Positions 18,485 to 27,539 of a stretch of 64,000 bases of DNA are shown piece by piece (position 1 is the stretch's first letter; every line of letters begins with the position of its first letter). The stretch lies in the NCBI RefSeq assembly GCF_018138145.1, contig NZ_CP073104.1:310001-374000 (forward strand), given 5' to 3'. Made by a program: the position numbers and the translations under genes. Below the pieces are notes generated by a model. It did not search any database. It was not told the origin of the DNA and saw only the letters and a program-made list of their open reading frames with translations. Origin of the DNA: Pseudomonas sp. SCA2728.1_7. GTDB lineage: Bacteria; Pseudomonadota; Gammaproteobacteria; Pseudomonadales; Pseudomonadaceae.

Positions 18485-19324
18485 TTATTTCAGATCTTCG
18501 GCCTGGTGCCGCTCGGGCACTTGAGTTGCCTCGTCGCCCCACGTACGGTTGACGCGCTGCCCACGGATGACCGCCGGCCGCTTGGAAATGTCCTCTGCCC
18601 AGCGCTGCACATGCGTGTATTCATGAGCCGCAAGAAACTCGGCCGCCGAATAAACATTGTTGCGCACCAGTTGCCCGTACCACGGCCAGACCGCGATGTC
18701 GGCGATGGTGTAGCTGTCGCCGGCTAGATAGGCGCTTTCGGCCAAACGCCGATCCAGCACGTCCAGTTGCCGCTTGGCTTCCATGGTGAAGCGGTTGATC
18801 GGGTATTCCATTTTCTCCGGCGCATAGGCGTAGAAATGTCCGAAACCGCCGCCCAGGTACGGCGCCGAGCCCATCTGCCAGAACAGCCAGTTCAACGTTT
18901 CGGTGCGGCCGGCCGGGTCTTTCGGCAGGAAGGCGCCGAACTTCTCGGCCAGATACAGCAGGATCGAGCCGGATTCGAACACGCGGATCGGCGGCTCGAC
19001 GCTGCGATCCAGCAGCGCGGGGATTTTCGAGTTCGGGTTGATCTCGACAAACCCGCTGGAGAACTGATCGCCCTCGCCAATGCGGATCAGCCATGCATCG
19101 TACTCGGCAGCGCTGTGCCCCAGCGCCAGCAGCTCTTCCAGCAGAATCGTCACTTTGACGCCGTTGGGCGTGGCCAGCGAGTACAGCTGCAATGGATGCT
19201 TGCCGACTGGCAGGGTCTTGTCATGGGTGGGGCCGGCAATCGGCCGATTGATACTGGCGAACTGGCCACCGGACGGGGCTTCGTTTTTCCAGACCTGGGG
19301 TGGAACGTACGGCGCTTTGCTCAT
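18485..19324 (-). CDS. yghU: YghU-like glutathione S-transferase / disulfide-bond oxidoreductase
   Basis: 279 residues. The N-terminal extension YVPPQVWKNEAPSGGQFASINRPIAGPTH precedes the thioredoxin-like domain (HPLQLYSLATPNGVKVTILLEEL, EINPNSKIPALLDR, VFESGSILLYLAEKFG), then an all-helical C-terminal domain with YTIADIAVWPWYG. This is the distinctive layout of E. coli YghU/YfcG-type Nu-class GSTs, which bind glutathione and have disulfide-bond reductase and peroxidase activity. It is a cytoplasmic thiol-stress protein. It lies alone between the siderophore receptor and the GFA gene, all on the minus strand. Confidence 0.88.
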   Translation of the reverse strand: MSKAPYVPPQVWKNEAPSGGQFASINRPIAGPTHDKTLPVGKHPLQLYSLATPNGVKVTILLEELLALGHSAAEYDAWLIRIGEGDQFSSGFVEINPNSKIPALLDRSVEPPIRVFESGSILLYLAEKFGAFLPKDPAGRTETLNWLFWQMGSAPYLGGGFGHFYAYAPEKMEYPINRFTMEAKRQLDVLDRRLAESAYLAGDSYTIADIAVWPWYGQLVRNNVYSAAEFLAAHEYTHVQRWAEDISKRPAVIRGQRVNRTWGDEATQVPERHQAEDLK

Positions 19325-19579
19325 CTAAGGGGCCTCATCTTGGCAAGTGGAAAAAATACCTCGCTGATCATAGACAGGACATCACAGAACCCGCTTTGTA
19401 TTCCACAGCCCGATGAGTCGAAGGTGTTTTTTGCAATCCCTCCGTTGACGTTCAATGCCGTTCATCGCGTACGCCACCGGCCCAGGCTGTGCGCAGCTGC
19501 CTTGATAGACGAACGCGTACAAACGCAACGGCAGCGAGGCGCTGTTGGGCGTTCAGTACCGGTCGGCACACGATCAGCC

Positions 19580-19990
19580 TCAGCGCTGCGGCCATTGATC
19601 CTTGATTTCAAACCAAGGCGCCTTCGACGTGACCTCCACATGCTGCTGTTTTTCGGTGGTGAACGACGTGTCGAGCGTGCCCAGTGCGACCGAGATCCAG
19701 CCGTTGAATTCCCCTTGATTGCTTGCCCAGAACAGCGACGAGCCGCAGTGCGTGCAGAACTGGCGTTGTACCGATTCAGACGACTGATACGACTTGACCT
19801 GGTCGGCGCCCTCCAGCAATTCCAGGTTCTGGCGCAGCACGCTGCCGTAGCTGGCAAATGCCGCGCCGTGGCTTTTGCGGCATTGGCTGCAGTGGCAGTG
19901 CGAAAGCGCTTTGGGCCGTGAGCGGATCTGGTATTTCACGGCGCCGCACAGGCAACTGCCCCGGAAGGTCTGAGGGGAGGGCGTGAGCAT
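19580..19990 (-). CDS. GFA (glutathione-dependent formaldehyde-activating) family protein
   Basis: 136 residues. The zinc-binding cysteines of the GFA/CENP-V fold are visible: SCLCGAVKY, HCHCSQCRKSHG and FCTHCGSSLFW. Members bind zinc and sometimes glutathione, but most do not have proven formaldehyde activity. Its start is 3 bp behind the stop of the hydrolase gene upstream (19993), so the two are almost certainly cotranscribed. The 255 bp between this gene and the YghU gene shows nothing recognisable. Confidence 0.85.
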   Translation of the reverse strand: MLTPSPQTFRGSCLCGAVKYQIRSRPKALSHCHCSQCRKSHGAAFASYGSVLRQNLELLEGADQVKSYQSSESVQRQFCTHCGSSLFWASNQGEFNGWISVALGTLDTSFTTEKQQHVEVTSKAPWFEIKDQWPQR

Positions 19991-19992
19991 TG

Positions 19993-21069
19993 TTATTGCG
20001 GATCCTTGTAGGTGATGGTTTGTTTCAAGGGGGCAGGTGACTGCGCCAGAAACCCGCTGATCAGGGAGATCACCTGCTGCTGAATCACTGCACGTGGACG
20101 ACCGCCCTCGCCATCGGTGCAGATAATGCTGTCGCCCGGTACATCCTCGTCGAGCATGGCCACGGCGCCAGGTTTGCAGATCGCCATGAACGTGAAGTGA
20201 CTGGCATCGCTGATTTCGACGTAACGCGACGAGGTTTTCGGCAGGCGTTTGGCGAGGTCGACCGATTCCAGTTGCGCGGGCAGTTCTTTCGACGGTACAC
20301 CGGCAGCGATCACCAGAATCGGCACGGGGTAGGCCGCCAAGCTTGCATCGGTCATTCCGCGCGACAGCCCCAAGTCCAGTGACACCACGGCAGTAACGCG
20401 CTTGTCACGCCAGTCGGCGGCCAATTGAGCTTTCGCTTGCGCGGTGCTTGCAGTGTTCATTTGTTGGTAGGCGGTGCAACTGGCCAGTTGCGTGTGGACC
20501 TTGCAGTCTTTGGCAAAACGTTCGGGGTCGAAGCGCGCGCCGCCGGCTTCGAGCACGGTCCAGCCGCCGAGTGAATGGCCGACAATGGCAATTCGATCCT
20601 TGGTCACCGCGCCGAATTTTTCCGGTTGCGCCGTCACAGCATCAATGGCCCGGCTGAGGTCGACCGGGCGTTGCCACAGTTGTGCCGCCGCTTGTGGGCT
20701 GCGATCGCGGCTGGTGGTGCCGGGATGGTTGACTGCAGCAACGATGTAACCCTGATGCGCCAGCGCACTGGCCAGCCAGGTCTGGTTGATCCAGCTTCCG
20801 CCATAGCCGTGGGAAAGCACCACCAACGGATGCGCGCCGCTGGCGGCCGGGGCGTCGAGCACGGCAGGGGCGCCGACGAAGACCTGGTTGTCGCCGAACA
20901 ATTGTGGCGTCGCGTCGGTGGTCGCGCTCGGGTACCAGACGACCATTTCCAGCGGGCGCTCGTTGCGCGGATCGGCCAGCGTGGCGTACTGGAAACCGAC
21001 GGGTTGGGTGTCAGCGAATACGTGGCTGCTCAAGCAGATCAGTAGTAGAGCGCCGAGAGACTTTTTCAT
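19993..21069 (-). CDS. Exported alpha/beta hydrolase (PAF-acetylhydrolase/dienelactone-hydrolase type)
   Basis: 358 residues with a signal peptide (MKKSLGALLLICLSSHVFA). The core is LVVLSHGYGGS (oxyanion region) and IAIVGHSLGGWTVLEAG (nucleophile Ser in GHSLGG), with Asp and His candidates in VSLDLGL and SDASHFTF. It is a periplasmic esterase or lipase-like hydrolase with unknown substrate. It starts about 80 bp behind the LysR gene on the same strand and is followed at once by the GFA gene. Confidence 0.85.
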   Translation of the reverse strand: MKKSLGALLLICLSSHVFADTQPVGFQYATLADPRNERPLEMVVWYPSATTDATPQLFGDNQVFVGAPAVLDAPAASGAHPLVVLSHGYGGSWINQTWLASALAHQGYIVAAVNHPGTTSRDRSPQAAAQLWQRPVDLSRAIDAVTAQPEKFGAVTKDRIAIVGHSLGGWTVLEAGGARFDPERFAKDCKVHTQLASCTAYQQMNTASTAQAKAQLAADWRDKRVTAVVSLDLGLSRGMTDASLAAYPVPILVIAAGVPSKELPAQLESVDLAKRLPKTSSRYVEISDASHFTFMAICKPGAVAMLDEDVPGDSIICTDGEGGRPRAVIQQQVISLISGFLAQSPAPLKQTITYKDPQ

Positions 21070-21147
21070 TGTTGTTATCTTCCGTGATGGGCCGTTTGGG
21101 CGAGATGGACTTTGCCCGAATTCTCGCGCTTCAGCGAGCCCTGCGTC

Positions 21148-22059
21148 TTAAACATTTTCCAGCGGCCATCGCGTGGCCAGATGCGCGCTCAGGTAATCGA
21201 GAAAGGCTTTGACCTTCGGCGTCATCGCCGCCCGTTCCTGTACGCAGGCGTAGATGTCCATCGGCTCGACAACGCTGTGTTCAAACAGCGGCACCAACTG
21301 CCCGCTCGCCAGATAAGGTGCCGCAACAAACTCCGCCAGTCGCGTGACCCCGGCACCGTGGACCGCCATTTGCGCCAGGGCATCGATGTCATCACTGATG
21401 GCGGTGGCATTGATAGGGGCGTCGAAACGCTCGCCGTCGCGAGTAAACGTCCAGCGCAGAAAACGTCCGTCCAGGGGATAACGAAAAGCCAGGCAGGCAT
21501 GGTTTTGCAAATCATCCGGCGATTGCGGCCACCCGGCGCGCTGAAGATAAACCGGCGCGGCGCACATGATGAAGGGCAGCGAAACGATCTTGCGCGCGAC
21601 GATGCCGTCCTCCAGTTGCGGCGTGATCCGCAGGCTCAGATCGATGCCGTCCTGAATGTGATTGATCTTGCCATTGCTGGTCGACAGTTCGATCAGCAGG
21701 CGCGGGTGCAGCGCGGCGAAACCGGCGATCAGCGCGGCCAGCACATGGCGGCCGAACGCGGAGGTCGAGGCGATGCTCAGTCGGCCCTGCAACTCACTGT
21801 CATCGCTGCTGATCGAGCTTTGCGCGGCTTCCAGATCTGCCGCAATTCGGCGGACTTTTTCGTAATAAACCGCGCCGTTTTCGGTGAGCGCCATGCTGCG
21901 CGTGGTGCGTTGCAACAACCGCACGCCGAGGTGCGCTTCCAGCCGATTGATCGTCTGGCTCACCGCCGCCGCACTGACGCCCAGAATCTTCGCGGCGCCG
22001 ACAATCGAGCCCGATTCCACCACTTTGATAAAACTGGCAATCGCCGCTAACAGATTCAT
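21148..22059 (-). CDS. LysR-family transcriptional regulator
   Basis: 303 residues. The winged helix (residues 1-60: MNLLAAIASFIKVVESGSIVGAAKILGVSAAAVSQTINRLEAHLGVRLLQRTTR) is typical of the CrgA-like LysR branch. The effector domain follows (LRITPQLEDGIVARKI, HGAGVTRLAEFVAAPYLASG). It is divergent from the DUF2798 gene at 22183, the usual sign that it controls that neighbour and itself. A palindrome at 22125-22147 in the shared region is a candidate site. Confidence 0.92.
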   Translation of the reverse strand: MNLLAAIASFIKVVESGSIVGAAKILGVSAAAVSQTINRLEAHLGVRLLQRTTRSMALTENGAVYYEKVRRIAADLEAAQSSISSDDSELQGRLSIASTSAFGRHVLAALIAGFAALHPRLLIELSTSNGKINHIQDGIDLSLRITPQLEDGIVARKIVSLPFIMCAAPVYLQRAGWPQSPDDLQNHACLAFRYPLDGRFLRWTFTRDGERFDAPINATAISDDIDALAQMAVHGAGVTRLAEFVAAPYLASGQLVPLFEHSVVEPMDIYACVQERAAMTPKVKAFLDYLSAHLATRWPLENV

Positions 22060-22124
22060 CCATGTCCCGCTGAGGGTTGATTCGTAAGTTCTGCTTTATA
22101 AAGTACCTGCGGTTGATCGTCTAG

Positions 22125-22147
22125 TTACGCAAGGGCGGCCTTGCTAA
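22125..22147. promoter_or_regulatory. Palindrome in the LysR/DUF2798 shared promoter region
   Basis: TTACGCAAGG-GCGG-CCTTGCTAA is a near-perfect inverted repeat (one mismatch plus a 1-nt offset), 36 bp before the DUF2798 start. It may be a regulator operator. A second small palindrome, CTTTATAAAG, lies at 22094-22103. Confidence 0.45.
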
Positions 22148-22182
22148 CGTGCGGTCTCCCTGTCACTGGATGGAAAAGCCAT

Positions 22183-22458
22183 ATGAATCAAAGAATCAAC
22201 GCCGAAGCCTTGATCATCAGCCGCCGCAAGCTGTCGCCGCGTGCCACGCCGTATGTGTTTGCATTGTATATGGCGACGATCATGGCGTTTCTGATGTCGC
22301 TGGTGATCACCGCCGCCAATTCCGGCATTGATAACGACTACCTGAGTAATGCCTTGCATGCCTACAAGCTGGCGATGCCCGCGGCGTTCATGTGCATCCT
22401 GGTCGTGCGGCCGATCGTGATCAAACTGGTGGCGTGGACGGTGCATCCGCATTGTTGA
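22183..22458 (+). CDS. DUF2798-family small membrane protein
   Basis: 91 residues with two hydrophobic helices (YVFALYMATIMAFLMSLVITAA and YKLAMPAAFMCILVVRPIVIKLVAWTV). The spacing is that of DUF2798 proteins, a common family of two-helix inner-membrane proteins of unknown function. A longer reading begins at 22141, but the ATG at 22183 gives the family's usual length. Probably the target of the divergent LysR protein. Confidence 0.75.
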   Translation: MNQRINAEALIISRRKLSPRATPYVFALYMATIMAFLMSLVITAANSGIDNDYLSNALHAYKLAMPAAFMCILVVRPIVIKLVAWTVHPHC

Positions 22459-22493
22459 AAGGCCCCGTCTCGGCAGTGACTGTTCTGACAACT

Positions 22494-22556
22494 TCGCGAG
22501 CAGGCTCGCTCCCACATTTAGACCGCGATCCCCTGTGGGAGCGAGCCTGCTCGCGA
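22494..22556. repeat. REP palindrome pair
   Basis: TCGCGAGCAGGCTCGCTCCCACA and its inverse (GTGGGAGCGAGCCTGCTCGCGA) face each other over about 20 bp, behind the DUF2798 gene. Confidence 0.85.
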
Positions 22557-22729
22557 ATGGCCTCAGCGCCGACTGACAGGTCTTGTGGGGGACTCAAAAA
22601 AACAAACTAGGATTGGCCTGAGGAAATCCATCGAAACTTCGCCAACAACCCAACTGTCCAGACCCTTACACGTCCCGGCGGATGTTCTGTCGGGACAGCT
22701 CCATGCAGCGGAGAAAGACGAGGATCGAG

Positions 22730-24517
22730 ATGACGATGACAGTGGGAGACTTTCTGGTTGAGCGGCTCAGCGAATGGGGCGTTACGCGGATTTTTGGTTA
22801 CCCGGGTGACGGCATCAACGGCGTGTTCGGCGCGCTCAGTCGGGCCAAGGGAAAAATCGAATTCATCCAGGCACGGCATGAAGAAATGGCCGCGTTCATG
22901 GCCTCGGCGCATGCCAAGTTCACGGGGGAATTGGGGGTGTGTATCGCCACCTCCGGGCCCGGCGCCTCGCACCTGATCACCGGCCTTTACGATGCACGCC
23001 TGGATCACATGCCGGTGTTGGCCATCGTCGGTCAGCAAGCACGCACCGCGCTCGGCAGTCACTATCAACAAGAGCTTGATCTGGTGTCGATGTTCAAAGA
23101 CGTCGCCGGGGCATTTGTGCAGCAGGCGTCGGCGCCTTCGCAGGTGCGGCACCTGCTCGATCGAGCCGTGCGCACGGCAGTGGGTGAGCGTCGGGTGACC
23201 GCGCTGATCCTGCCCAACGATTTGCAGGACCTGAAATACGAAGCGCCGGCTCGCGAACATGGCACCGCGCATTCCGGGGTCGGTTACACGAAACCCAAAG
23301 TGTTGCCTTATGACGTGGATCTGCAGCGAGCCGCCGAGGTTTTGAACGCGGGCGAAAAGGTCGCGATTCTGGTTGGCGCCGGGGCATTGCAGGCGACGGA
23401 TCAAGTCATCGCTGTGGCGGAAAAACTCGGCGCCGGCGTCGCCAAGGCGCTGTTGGGCAAAGCCGTGCTGCCTGATGATCTGCCTTGGGTTACCGGCAGC
23501 ATCGGCCTGCTCGGCACCGAACCGAGCTACAAGCTGATGAACGAATGCGACACCTTGCTGATGATCGGTTCGGGCTTTCCCTACGCGGAGTTTCTGCCCA
23601 AGGAAGGTCAGGCGCGCGGCGTGCAGATCGATTTGCAACCCGACATGCTCAGCCTGCGCTATCCGATGGAGGTCAATCTGGTCGGTGATTCGGCAGAAAC
23701 CCTCGCCGCGTTGTTGCCACTGCTCGAACAGAAAGCCTCCGGCAAGTGGCGCAAGAAAGTCGAAGGCTGGCGCGGCAGTTGGGAGAAAACCCTGGAAAAA
23801 CGCGCGATGGCCAAAGCCGACCCGGTCAACCCGCAAAGGGTGGTGTATGAGTTGTCGCCGCGCTTGCCCGATGAGGCAATCATCACCAGCGACTCCGGCT
23901 CCTGCGCCAACTGGTTTGCCCGCGATCTGAAAATCCGCCGTGGCATGCAGTGCTCGCTGTCCGGTGGCCTCGCGTCCATGGGCGCCGCTGTGCCTTATGC
24001 GATTGCCGCCAAGTTCGCCTACCCGGAACGTGCAGTGATCGCGCTGGTGGGCGACGGTGCGATGCAGATGAACAACATGGCCGAACTGATTACCGTCGCC
24101 AAGTACTGGCGGCAATGGGCGAGCCCGAAATGGATCTGTGCGGTGTTCAACAACGAGGACCTTAATCAGGTCACTTGGGAACAGCGGGTGATGGAGGGCG
24201 ATCCGAAGTTCGAAGCTTCGCAAAGTATCCCGGACGTGCCTTATCACTTGTTCGCCATTTCCATTGGCCTGAAAGGCATTTTTGTCGATCGCGAAGAAGA
24301 CGTCGCTGCTGCCTGGGAAAAGGCACTGGCCTCGGAAGTACCGGTGGTGATCGAGTTCAAGACCGACCCGAACGTGCCGCCATTGCCGCCGCACATCAAG
24401 CTTGAGCAGGCGAAGAAGTTCGCCACGACGTTGCTCAAGGGCGATCCGGATGAGGCCGGGGTGATCCTGCAAACCGCCAAACAGGTGCTCGGCGCGGTGT
24501 TGCCCGGCAAAAAATGA
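22730..24517 (+). CDS. Thiamine-pyrophosphate enzyme, PoxB/acetolactate-synthase-like
   Basis: 595 residues from the ATG at 22730 (AGGA at 5-nt spacing); an in-frame ATG at 22682 is less likely. Three domains: PYR (FGYPGDGINGVFGAL, with the catalytic Glu in QARHEEMAAFMASAHAKFTG), a central domain (VAILVGAGALQATDQV), and a TPP-binding domain (VALVGDGAMQMNNMAELITVAKYW, VFNNEDLNQVTWEQR; GDG...N is the TPP/Mg motif). This matches the family annotated as pyruvate oxidase-like or 'TPP-requiring protein'. The reaction is probably a pyruvate or 2-oxo-acid decarboxylation; a C-terminal membrane-binding helix as in E. coli PoxB is not obvious. It is monocistronic. Confidence 0.88.
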   Translation: MTMTVGDFLVERLSEWGVTRIFGYPGDGINGVFGALSRAKGKIEFIQARHEEMAAFMASAHAKFTGELGVCIATSGPGASHLITGLYDARLDHMPVLAIVGQQARTALGSHYQQELDLVSMFKDVAGAFVQQASAPSQVRHLLDRAVRTAVGERRVTALILPNDLQDLKYEAPAREHGTAHSGVGYTKPKVLPYDVDLQRAAEVLNAGEKVAILVGAGALQATDQVIAVAEKLGAGVAKALLGKAVLPDDLPWVTGSIGLLGTEPSYKLMNECDTLLMIGSGFPYAEFLPKEGQARGVQIDLQPDMLSLRYPMEVNLVGDSAETLAALLPLLEQKASGKWRKKVEGWRGSWEKTLEKRAMAKADPVNPQRVVYELSPRLPDEAIITSDSGSCANWFARDLKIRRGMQCSLSGGLASMGAAVPYAIAAKFAYPERAVIALVGDGAMQMNNMAELITVAKYWRQWASPKWICAVFNNEDLNQVTWEQRVMEGDPKFEASQSIPDVPYHLFAISIGLKGIFVDREEDVAAAWEKALASEVPVVIEFKTDPNVPPLPPHIKLEQAKKFATTLLKGDPDEAGVILQTAKQVLGAVLPGKK

Positions 24518-24538
24518 TCGGTTAATCGACAGACCACT

Positions 24539-24621
24539 GTAGGAGCTGCCGAAGGCTGCGATCTTTTGATTTTGCTTTTCAAGATCAAGATCAAAAGATC
24601 GCAGCCTGCGGCAGCTCCTAC
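24539..24621. repeat. Inverted repeat of the GTAGGAGCTGCCG / GATCTTTTGA family
   Basis: GTAGGAGCTGCCGAAGGCTG-CGATCTTTTGAT at 24539 faces ATCAAAAGATCGCAGCCTGC-GGCAGCTCCTAC, an inverted pair around 20 bp of A/T-rich sequence. It is a second dispersed Pseudomonas repeat family, just before the DUF72 gene. Confidence 0.8.
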
Positions 24622-24639
24622 CGGTCAGGAGGTATGTTT

Positions 24640-25356
24640 TTGATTTTCATTGGCTGTGCAGGCTGGAGTCTGGGGCGTGAGCATTGGCCGGCATTTCCGG
24701 TGGAAGGCTCGCACTTGCAGCGCTACGCCGGGCGCCTCAACGCCGTGGAAATCAACAGTTCGTTCTACCGCCCGCATCGTCAGCAAACCTATGAGCGCTG
24801 GGCCGATGGCGTACCGGAGGACTTTCGCTTTTCGGTGAAAATGCCCAAACACATCACCCATGAATTGCGTCTGGCGAACTGCGAGTCAGCGCTGGACACA
24901 TTTCTGGCTGAGTGCGGTGGGTTGGGCGATCGGCTGGGCTGCCTATTGGTGCAATTGCCGCCATCACTGGCGTTTGACGAAAACATCGCCGAAGCCTTTT
25001 TCACAACATTGCGCGAGCGGTTCTCCGGCCCCGTAGTGCTTGAGCCACGGCATGAGTCGTGGGTCAGCGCCGAGCGAATGTTGAAGGCTTGTCAGATCGC
25101 CCAAGCGGCCGTCGATCCCTCGCGCATCAGCAGTGATGCCGCGCCCAGTGGCTGGGCGGGAACCCGCTATTGGCGCCTGCACGGCTCACCGCGCATTTAT
25201 CACAGCGCCTACGATTCCACTTATCTGCAAAACCTCGCCCACGCCCTGCAATCATCGACCGCAGCAGGTGCCGCGACCTGGTGCATTTTCGACAACACCG
25301 CCAGCGGCGCCGCACTCGGCAACGCCTTGACGCTGGCGTCGCTGACCTGCGGTTGA
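24640..25356 (+). CDS. DUF72-family protein (YecE-like)
   Basis: 238 residues if the TTG at 24640 is the start: AGGAGG ends 7 nt before it, while the ATG at 24634 is only 1 nt from the same site. The N terminus MIFIGCAGWSLG is the DUF72 start pattern, followed by RYAGRLNAVEINSSFYRPHR, FSVKMPKHITHELRL and LGCLLVQLPPSLAF, which define the family (a TIM-barrel of unknown function). It is usually cytoplasmic and monocistronic. It is convergent with mntP, with 1 bp between the two stops. Confidence 0.85.
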   Translation: MIFIGCAGWSLGREHWPAFPVEGSHLQRYAGRLNAVEINSSFYRPHRQQTYERWADGVPEDFRFSVKMPKHITHELRLANCESALDTFLAECGGLGDRLGCLLVQLPPSLAFDENIAEAFFTTLRERFSGPVVLEPRHESWVSAERMLKACQIAQAAVDPSRISSDAAPSGWAGTRYWRLHGSPRIYHSAYDSTYLQNLAHALQSSTAAGAATWCIFDNTASGAALGNALTLASLTCG

Positions 25357-25357
25357 A

Positions 25358-25921
25358 TCAGACTGCCAGGTGCTCATACAGAATCGTTGCACCAACAATC
25401 ATCAGCACCACGCCACCGACGATTTCCGCACGCTTGCCGACCACCGCGCCGAGCACTCGGCCGAGCATCACGCCAAGGGTCACCATGGTCATGGTCGCCA
25501 GACCGATCGCTGCCGCCGCGACCCAGATATTCACGTCGACAAACGCCAGACCGACACCGACCGCGAGCGCATCGATGCTGGTGGCAAACGCGGTGACCGC
25601 AAGAATCAGGAAAGAGTGCGACCCCGGTTTTTCTGCTTCCTCTTCTTCGTGTTTCAGGCCGTTGTAGATCATGTGCAGGCCGAGAATCACCAGCAGGGTG
25701 AAGGCGATCCAGTGGTCCCATTCGGCCACCCAACGGGTCGCCGCCTGGCCGATCAGCCAGCCGATGATGGGCGTGATGGCTTCGATCACACCGAAGATCA
25801 GGCCGGTGCGCAGGGCTTCAGTGAAACGCGGTTTGTGCAGGCTGGAGCCTTTGCCGATGGCGGCGGCGAACGCATCCGTGGACATGGCCAGAGCGAGGAA
25901 TATGAGGGAAACAGGATTCAC
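25358..25921 (-). CDS. mntP: Manganese efflux pump MntP
   Basis: 187 residues from the GTG at 25921. This start gives the family's [25 protein letters not shown] opening and its usual length, and GGAAG lies 8 nt upstream; an upstream GTG at 25930 would overlap the Shine-Dalgarno site. Six membrane helices with the conserved acidic residues (the [12 protein letters not shown] and [14 protein letters not shown] repeats). MntP exports Mn2+ from the cytoplasm. A yybP-ykoY-type riboswitch precedes it, so its expression should rise with intracellular manganese. Confidence 0.93.
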   Translation of the reverse strand: MNPVSLIFLALAMSTDAFAAAIGKGSSLHKPRFTEALRTGLIFGVIEAITPIIGWLIGQAATRWVAEWDHWIAFTLLVILGLHMIYNGLKHEEEEAEKPGSHSFLILAVTAFATSIDALAVGVGLAFVDVNIWVAAAAIGLATMTMVTLGVMLGRVLGAVVGKRAEIVGGVVLMIVGATILYEHLAV

Positions 25922-25934
25922 GGGGCACACTTCC

Positions 25935-25974
25935 AGTCGGGCTATGAGTCAACGACACAACCACACGCCCGACT
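25935..25974 (-). promoter_or_regulatory. Expression-platform hairpin next to the mntP Shine-Dalgarno
   Basis: AGTCGGGC (25974 down to 25967) pairs with GCCCGACT (25942 down to 25935), a perfect 8-bp stem with a 24-nt loop. GGAAG, the mntP ribosome-binding site, follows immediately (25934-25930). It fits translational or accessibility control by the upstream riboswitch. Confidence 0.55.
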
Positions 25975-25994
25975 TTAGGCATGGATGTGTCGTC

Positions 25995-26092
25995 GGTCTC
26001 ACCAACCAAAAGGTGTTCGCACCACGGCGTGTTGCCGAGAATGTTGATACGAACGCTTCCGAAAAGGCTCGGAAACAGGCTACTCCCCAACG
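25995..26092 (-). promoter_or_regulatory. yybP-ykoY manganese riboswitch aptamer
   Basis: Read on the minus strand the leader contains GGGGAGTAGCC (26088-26078), then TATCAACATTCTCGGCAACA, and finally GGTTGGTGAGACC with GGTGAGACC at 26003-25995. The GGGGAGTAGC start, CAACATxCTCGG internal loop and GGTGAGACC closing strand are the conserved elements of the yybP-ykoY Mn2+-sensing class. It ends about 75 nt before mntP, a gene that class commonly controls. Confidence 0.85.
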
Positions 26093-26165
26093 AGGGGGCG
26101 GATGTTATGCGGGCAAACATGAAAATTTCGTCAAAGCCGCCGCATCGGACATCAGGCGCAACACG

Positions 26166-27539
26166 TCACGCCGGCTTTTCGTTGATCCGCAACTCCGCGC
26201 ACAAACCGCCACGCGGCAGGTTGTAAAGCTGCAAGGTGCTGCCGATCTTGCTGACGATCATTTGCACAATGGCCAGCCCCAGTCCGGCGCCATTGGCATG
26301 ACCGTGGCTGTAGAAACGCTCGAACAGTCGTGCGTAGTCCTCTTCTTTGATGCCGGGCCCAGCATCTTCGACGCTGATGTACACCGCGCCGGATGCTTGC
26401 GGTTGGACCTGTACGCGCACTTCACTGCCGGGCGGGGCGAAGTTCAAGGCGTTGGTGACCAGATTCTGCAGGGCGATGGCGAGTGCAACCGGGTCGGTGT
26501 CGACCGGGCAGTGGTGGTCGCTGTCGAGGATCAGTTCGACATCTTTCTCCCACGCCAGCGGCGCCAGTTCGGCAAGTTCTTCGCGCACCAGCGCGGTGAG
26601 TTCCACCGGCGTTTTTTCCGGACTGGCCAGGCGCGGTTCGATGCGCGCCATGGTCAGCAACTGGCTGGCGATACGGGTGGCACGGTCCACCGCGCTGACC
26701 AGAAACTCCAGCGCTTCCTCACGCTGTTGCGCGGTACTGGCAAGCTGCGCGTTTTGCGCATGGATGCGCAGAATGGCCAGCGGCGTGCGCAACTCATGGG
26801 CGGCGTCGGCGATGAAACGGCGCTCGCGGGCGAGCAGATTGTCGATCTGCTGCAACAGGCGATTGAGCGCGGTTTGCATCGGTTCGAGGTCGTGGGGCAG
26901 GGGTCGCAGGTTCAGCGGCTTGAGGGTGTCGGTGTTGCGCCCGCGAATGGTCTGCGCCATGGCTCGCAACGGTTGCAGGCCCCAGCCAATCGCCAGCCAG
27001 ATCAGCACCGTCAGCACTGGCACGCCGATCACACTCGGCCATAACGTGTGGCCAACGATTCGCTCGATCAGATCCTGCCGAATGTCATCGCGTTCACCGA
27101 CCCAGATCAACAGCCCTTGCTGCGAATCCTTGAGCAGAAACGCGCACCAGTCGCGGCCGTTTTCCATCAGGTCATGGGAACCGAGGGTAGTCGGCGGCGC
27201 GTTGAGCTCCGGCGCTTCGGCCGAGCGCATCAGCAATTGCCCATCGCTGCGCCAGACCTGAAACGTCAAACGGGTTTCGTAGGGGTGCGCCGCCTCGCCA
27301 TCACCGACCCGGCTCATCGCTTCATCGAAGGCCTGATGCAGCCGCTGCCAGTTGTTGTCGCCCGGAGCGCGTTGCGCCAGCACGCCTTGCAGCAGGCGTG
27401 CGCTCTGCGCCAGTTGAGCGTCGTAGACCTCTTCGATTTCGTGATGGCTGTCGCGCAGCACCAGCCAACTGATCAGCAGATCACCCAGCAATACCAGGAT
27501 CAATACCGGCACCAGAATTCGCGCACGTATCGAGATCAT
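26166..27539 (-). CDS. Two-component sensor histidine kinase (QseC/PmrB type)
   Basis: 457 residues. TM1 (about 8-28), a periplasmic region (about 30-165) with the two-component-sensor N-terminal fold, TM2 (about 168-188), a HAMP-like linker, HisKA with H248 (FIADAAHELRTPLAILRIH), and HATPase (NLVTNALNFAPPGSEV, DAGPGIKEEDYARLFERFYS, GAGLGLAIVQMIV). Its start overlaps the response-regulator stop by 4 bp (ATGA), so the two are translationally coupled. The signal is unknown; candidates are metal or cationic stress, as for PmrB/QseC relatives. Confidence 0.92.
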   Translation of the reverse strand: MISIRARILVPVLILVLLGDLLISWLVLRDSHHEIEEVYDAQLAQSARLLQGVLAQRAPGDNNWQRLHQAFDEAMSRVGDGEAAHPYETRLTFQVWRSDGQLLMRSAEAPELNAPPTTLGSHDLMENGRDWCAFLLKDSQQGLLIWVGERDDIRQDLIERIVGHTLWPSVIGVPVLTVLIWLAIGWGLQPLRAMAQTIRGRNTDTLKPLNLRPLPHDLEPMQTALNRLLQQIDNLLARERRFIADAAHELRTPLAILRIHAQNAQLASTAQQREEALEFLVSAVDRATRIASQLLTMARIEPRLASPEKTPVELTALVREELAELAPLAWEKDVELILDSDHHCPVDTDPVALAIALQNLVTNALNFAPPGSEVRVQVQPQASGAVYISVEDAGPGIKEEDYARLFERFYSHGHANGAGLGLAIVQMIVSKIGSTLQLYNLPRGGLCAELRINEKPA

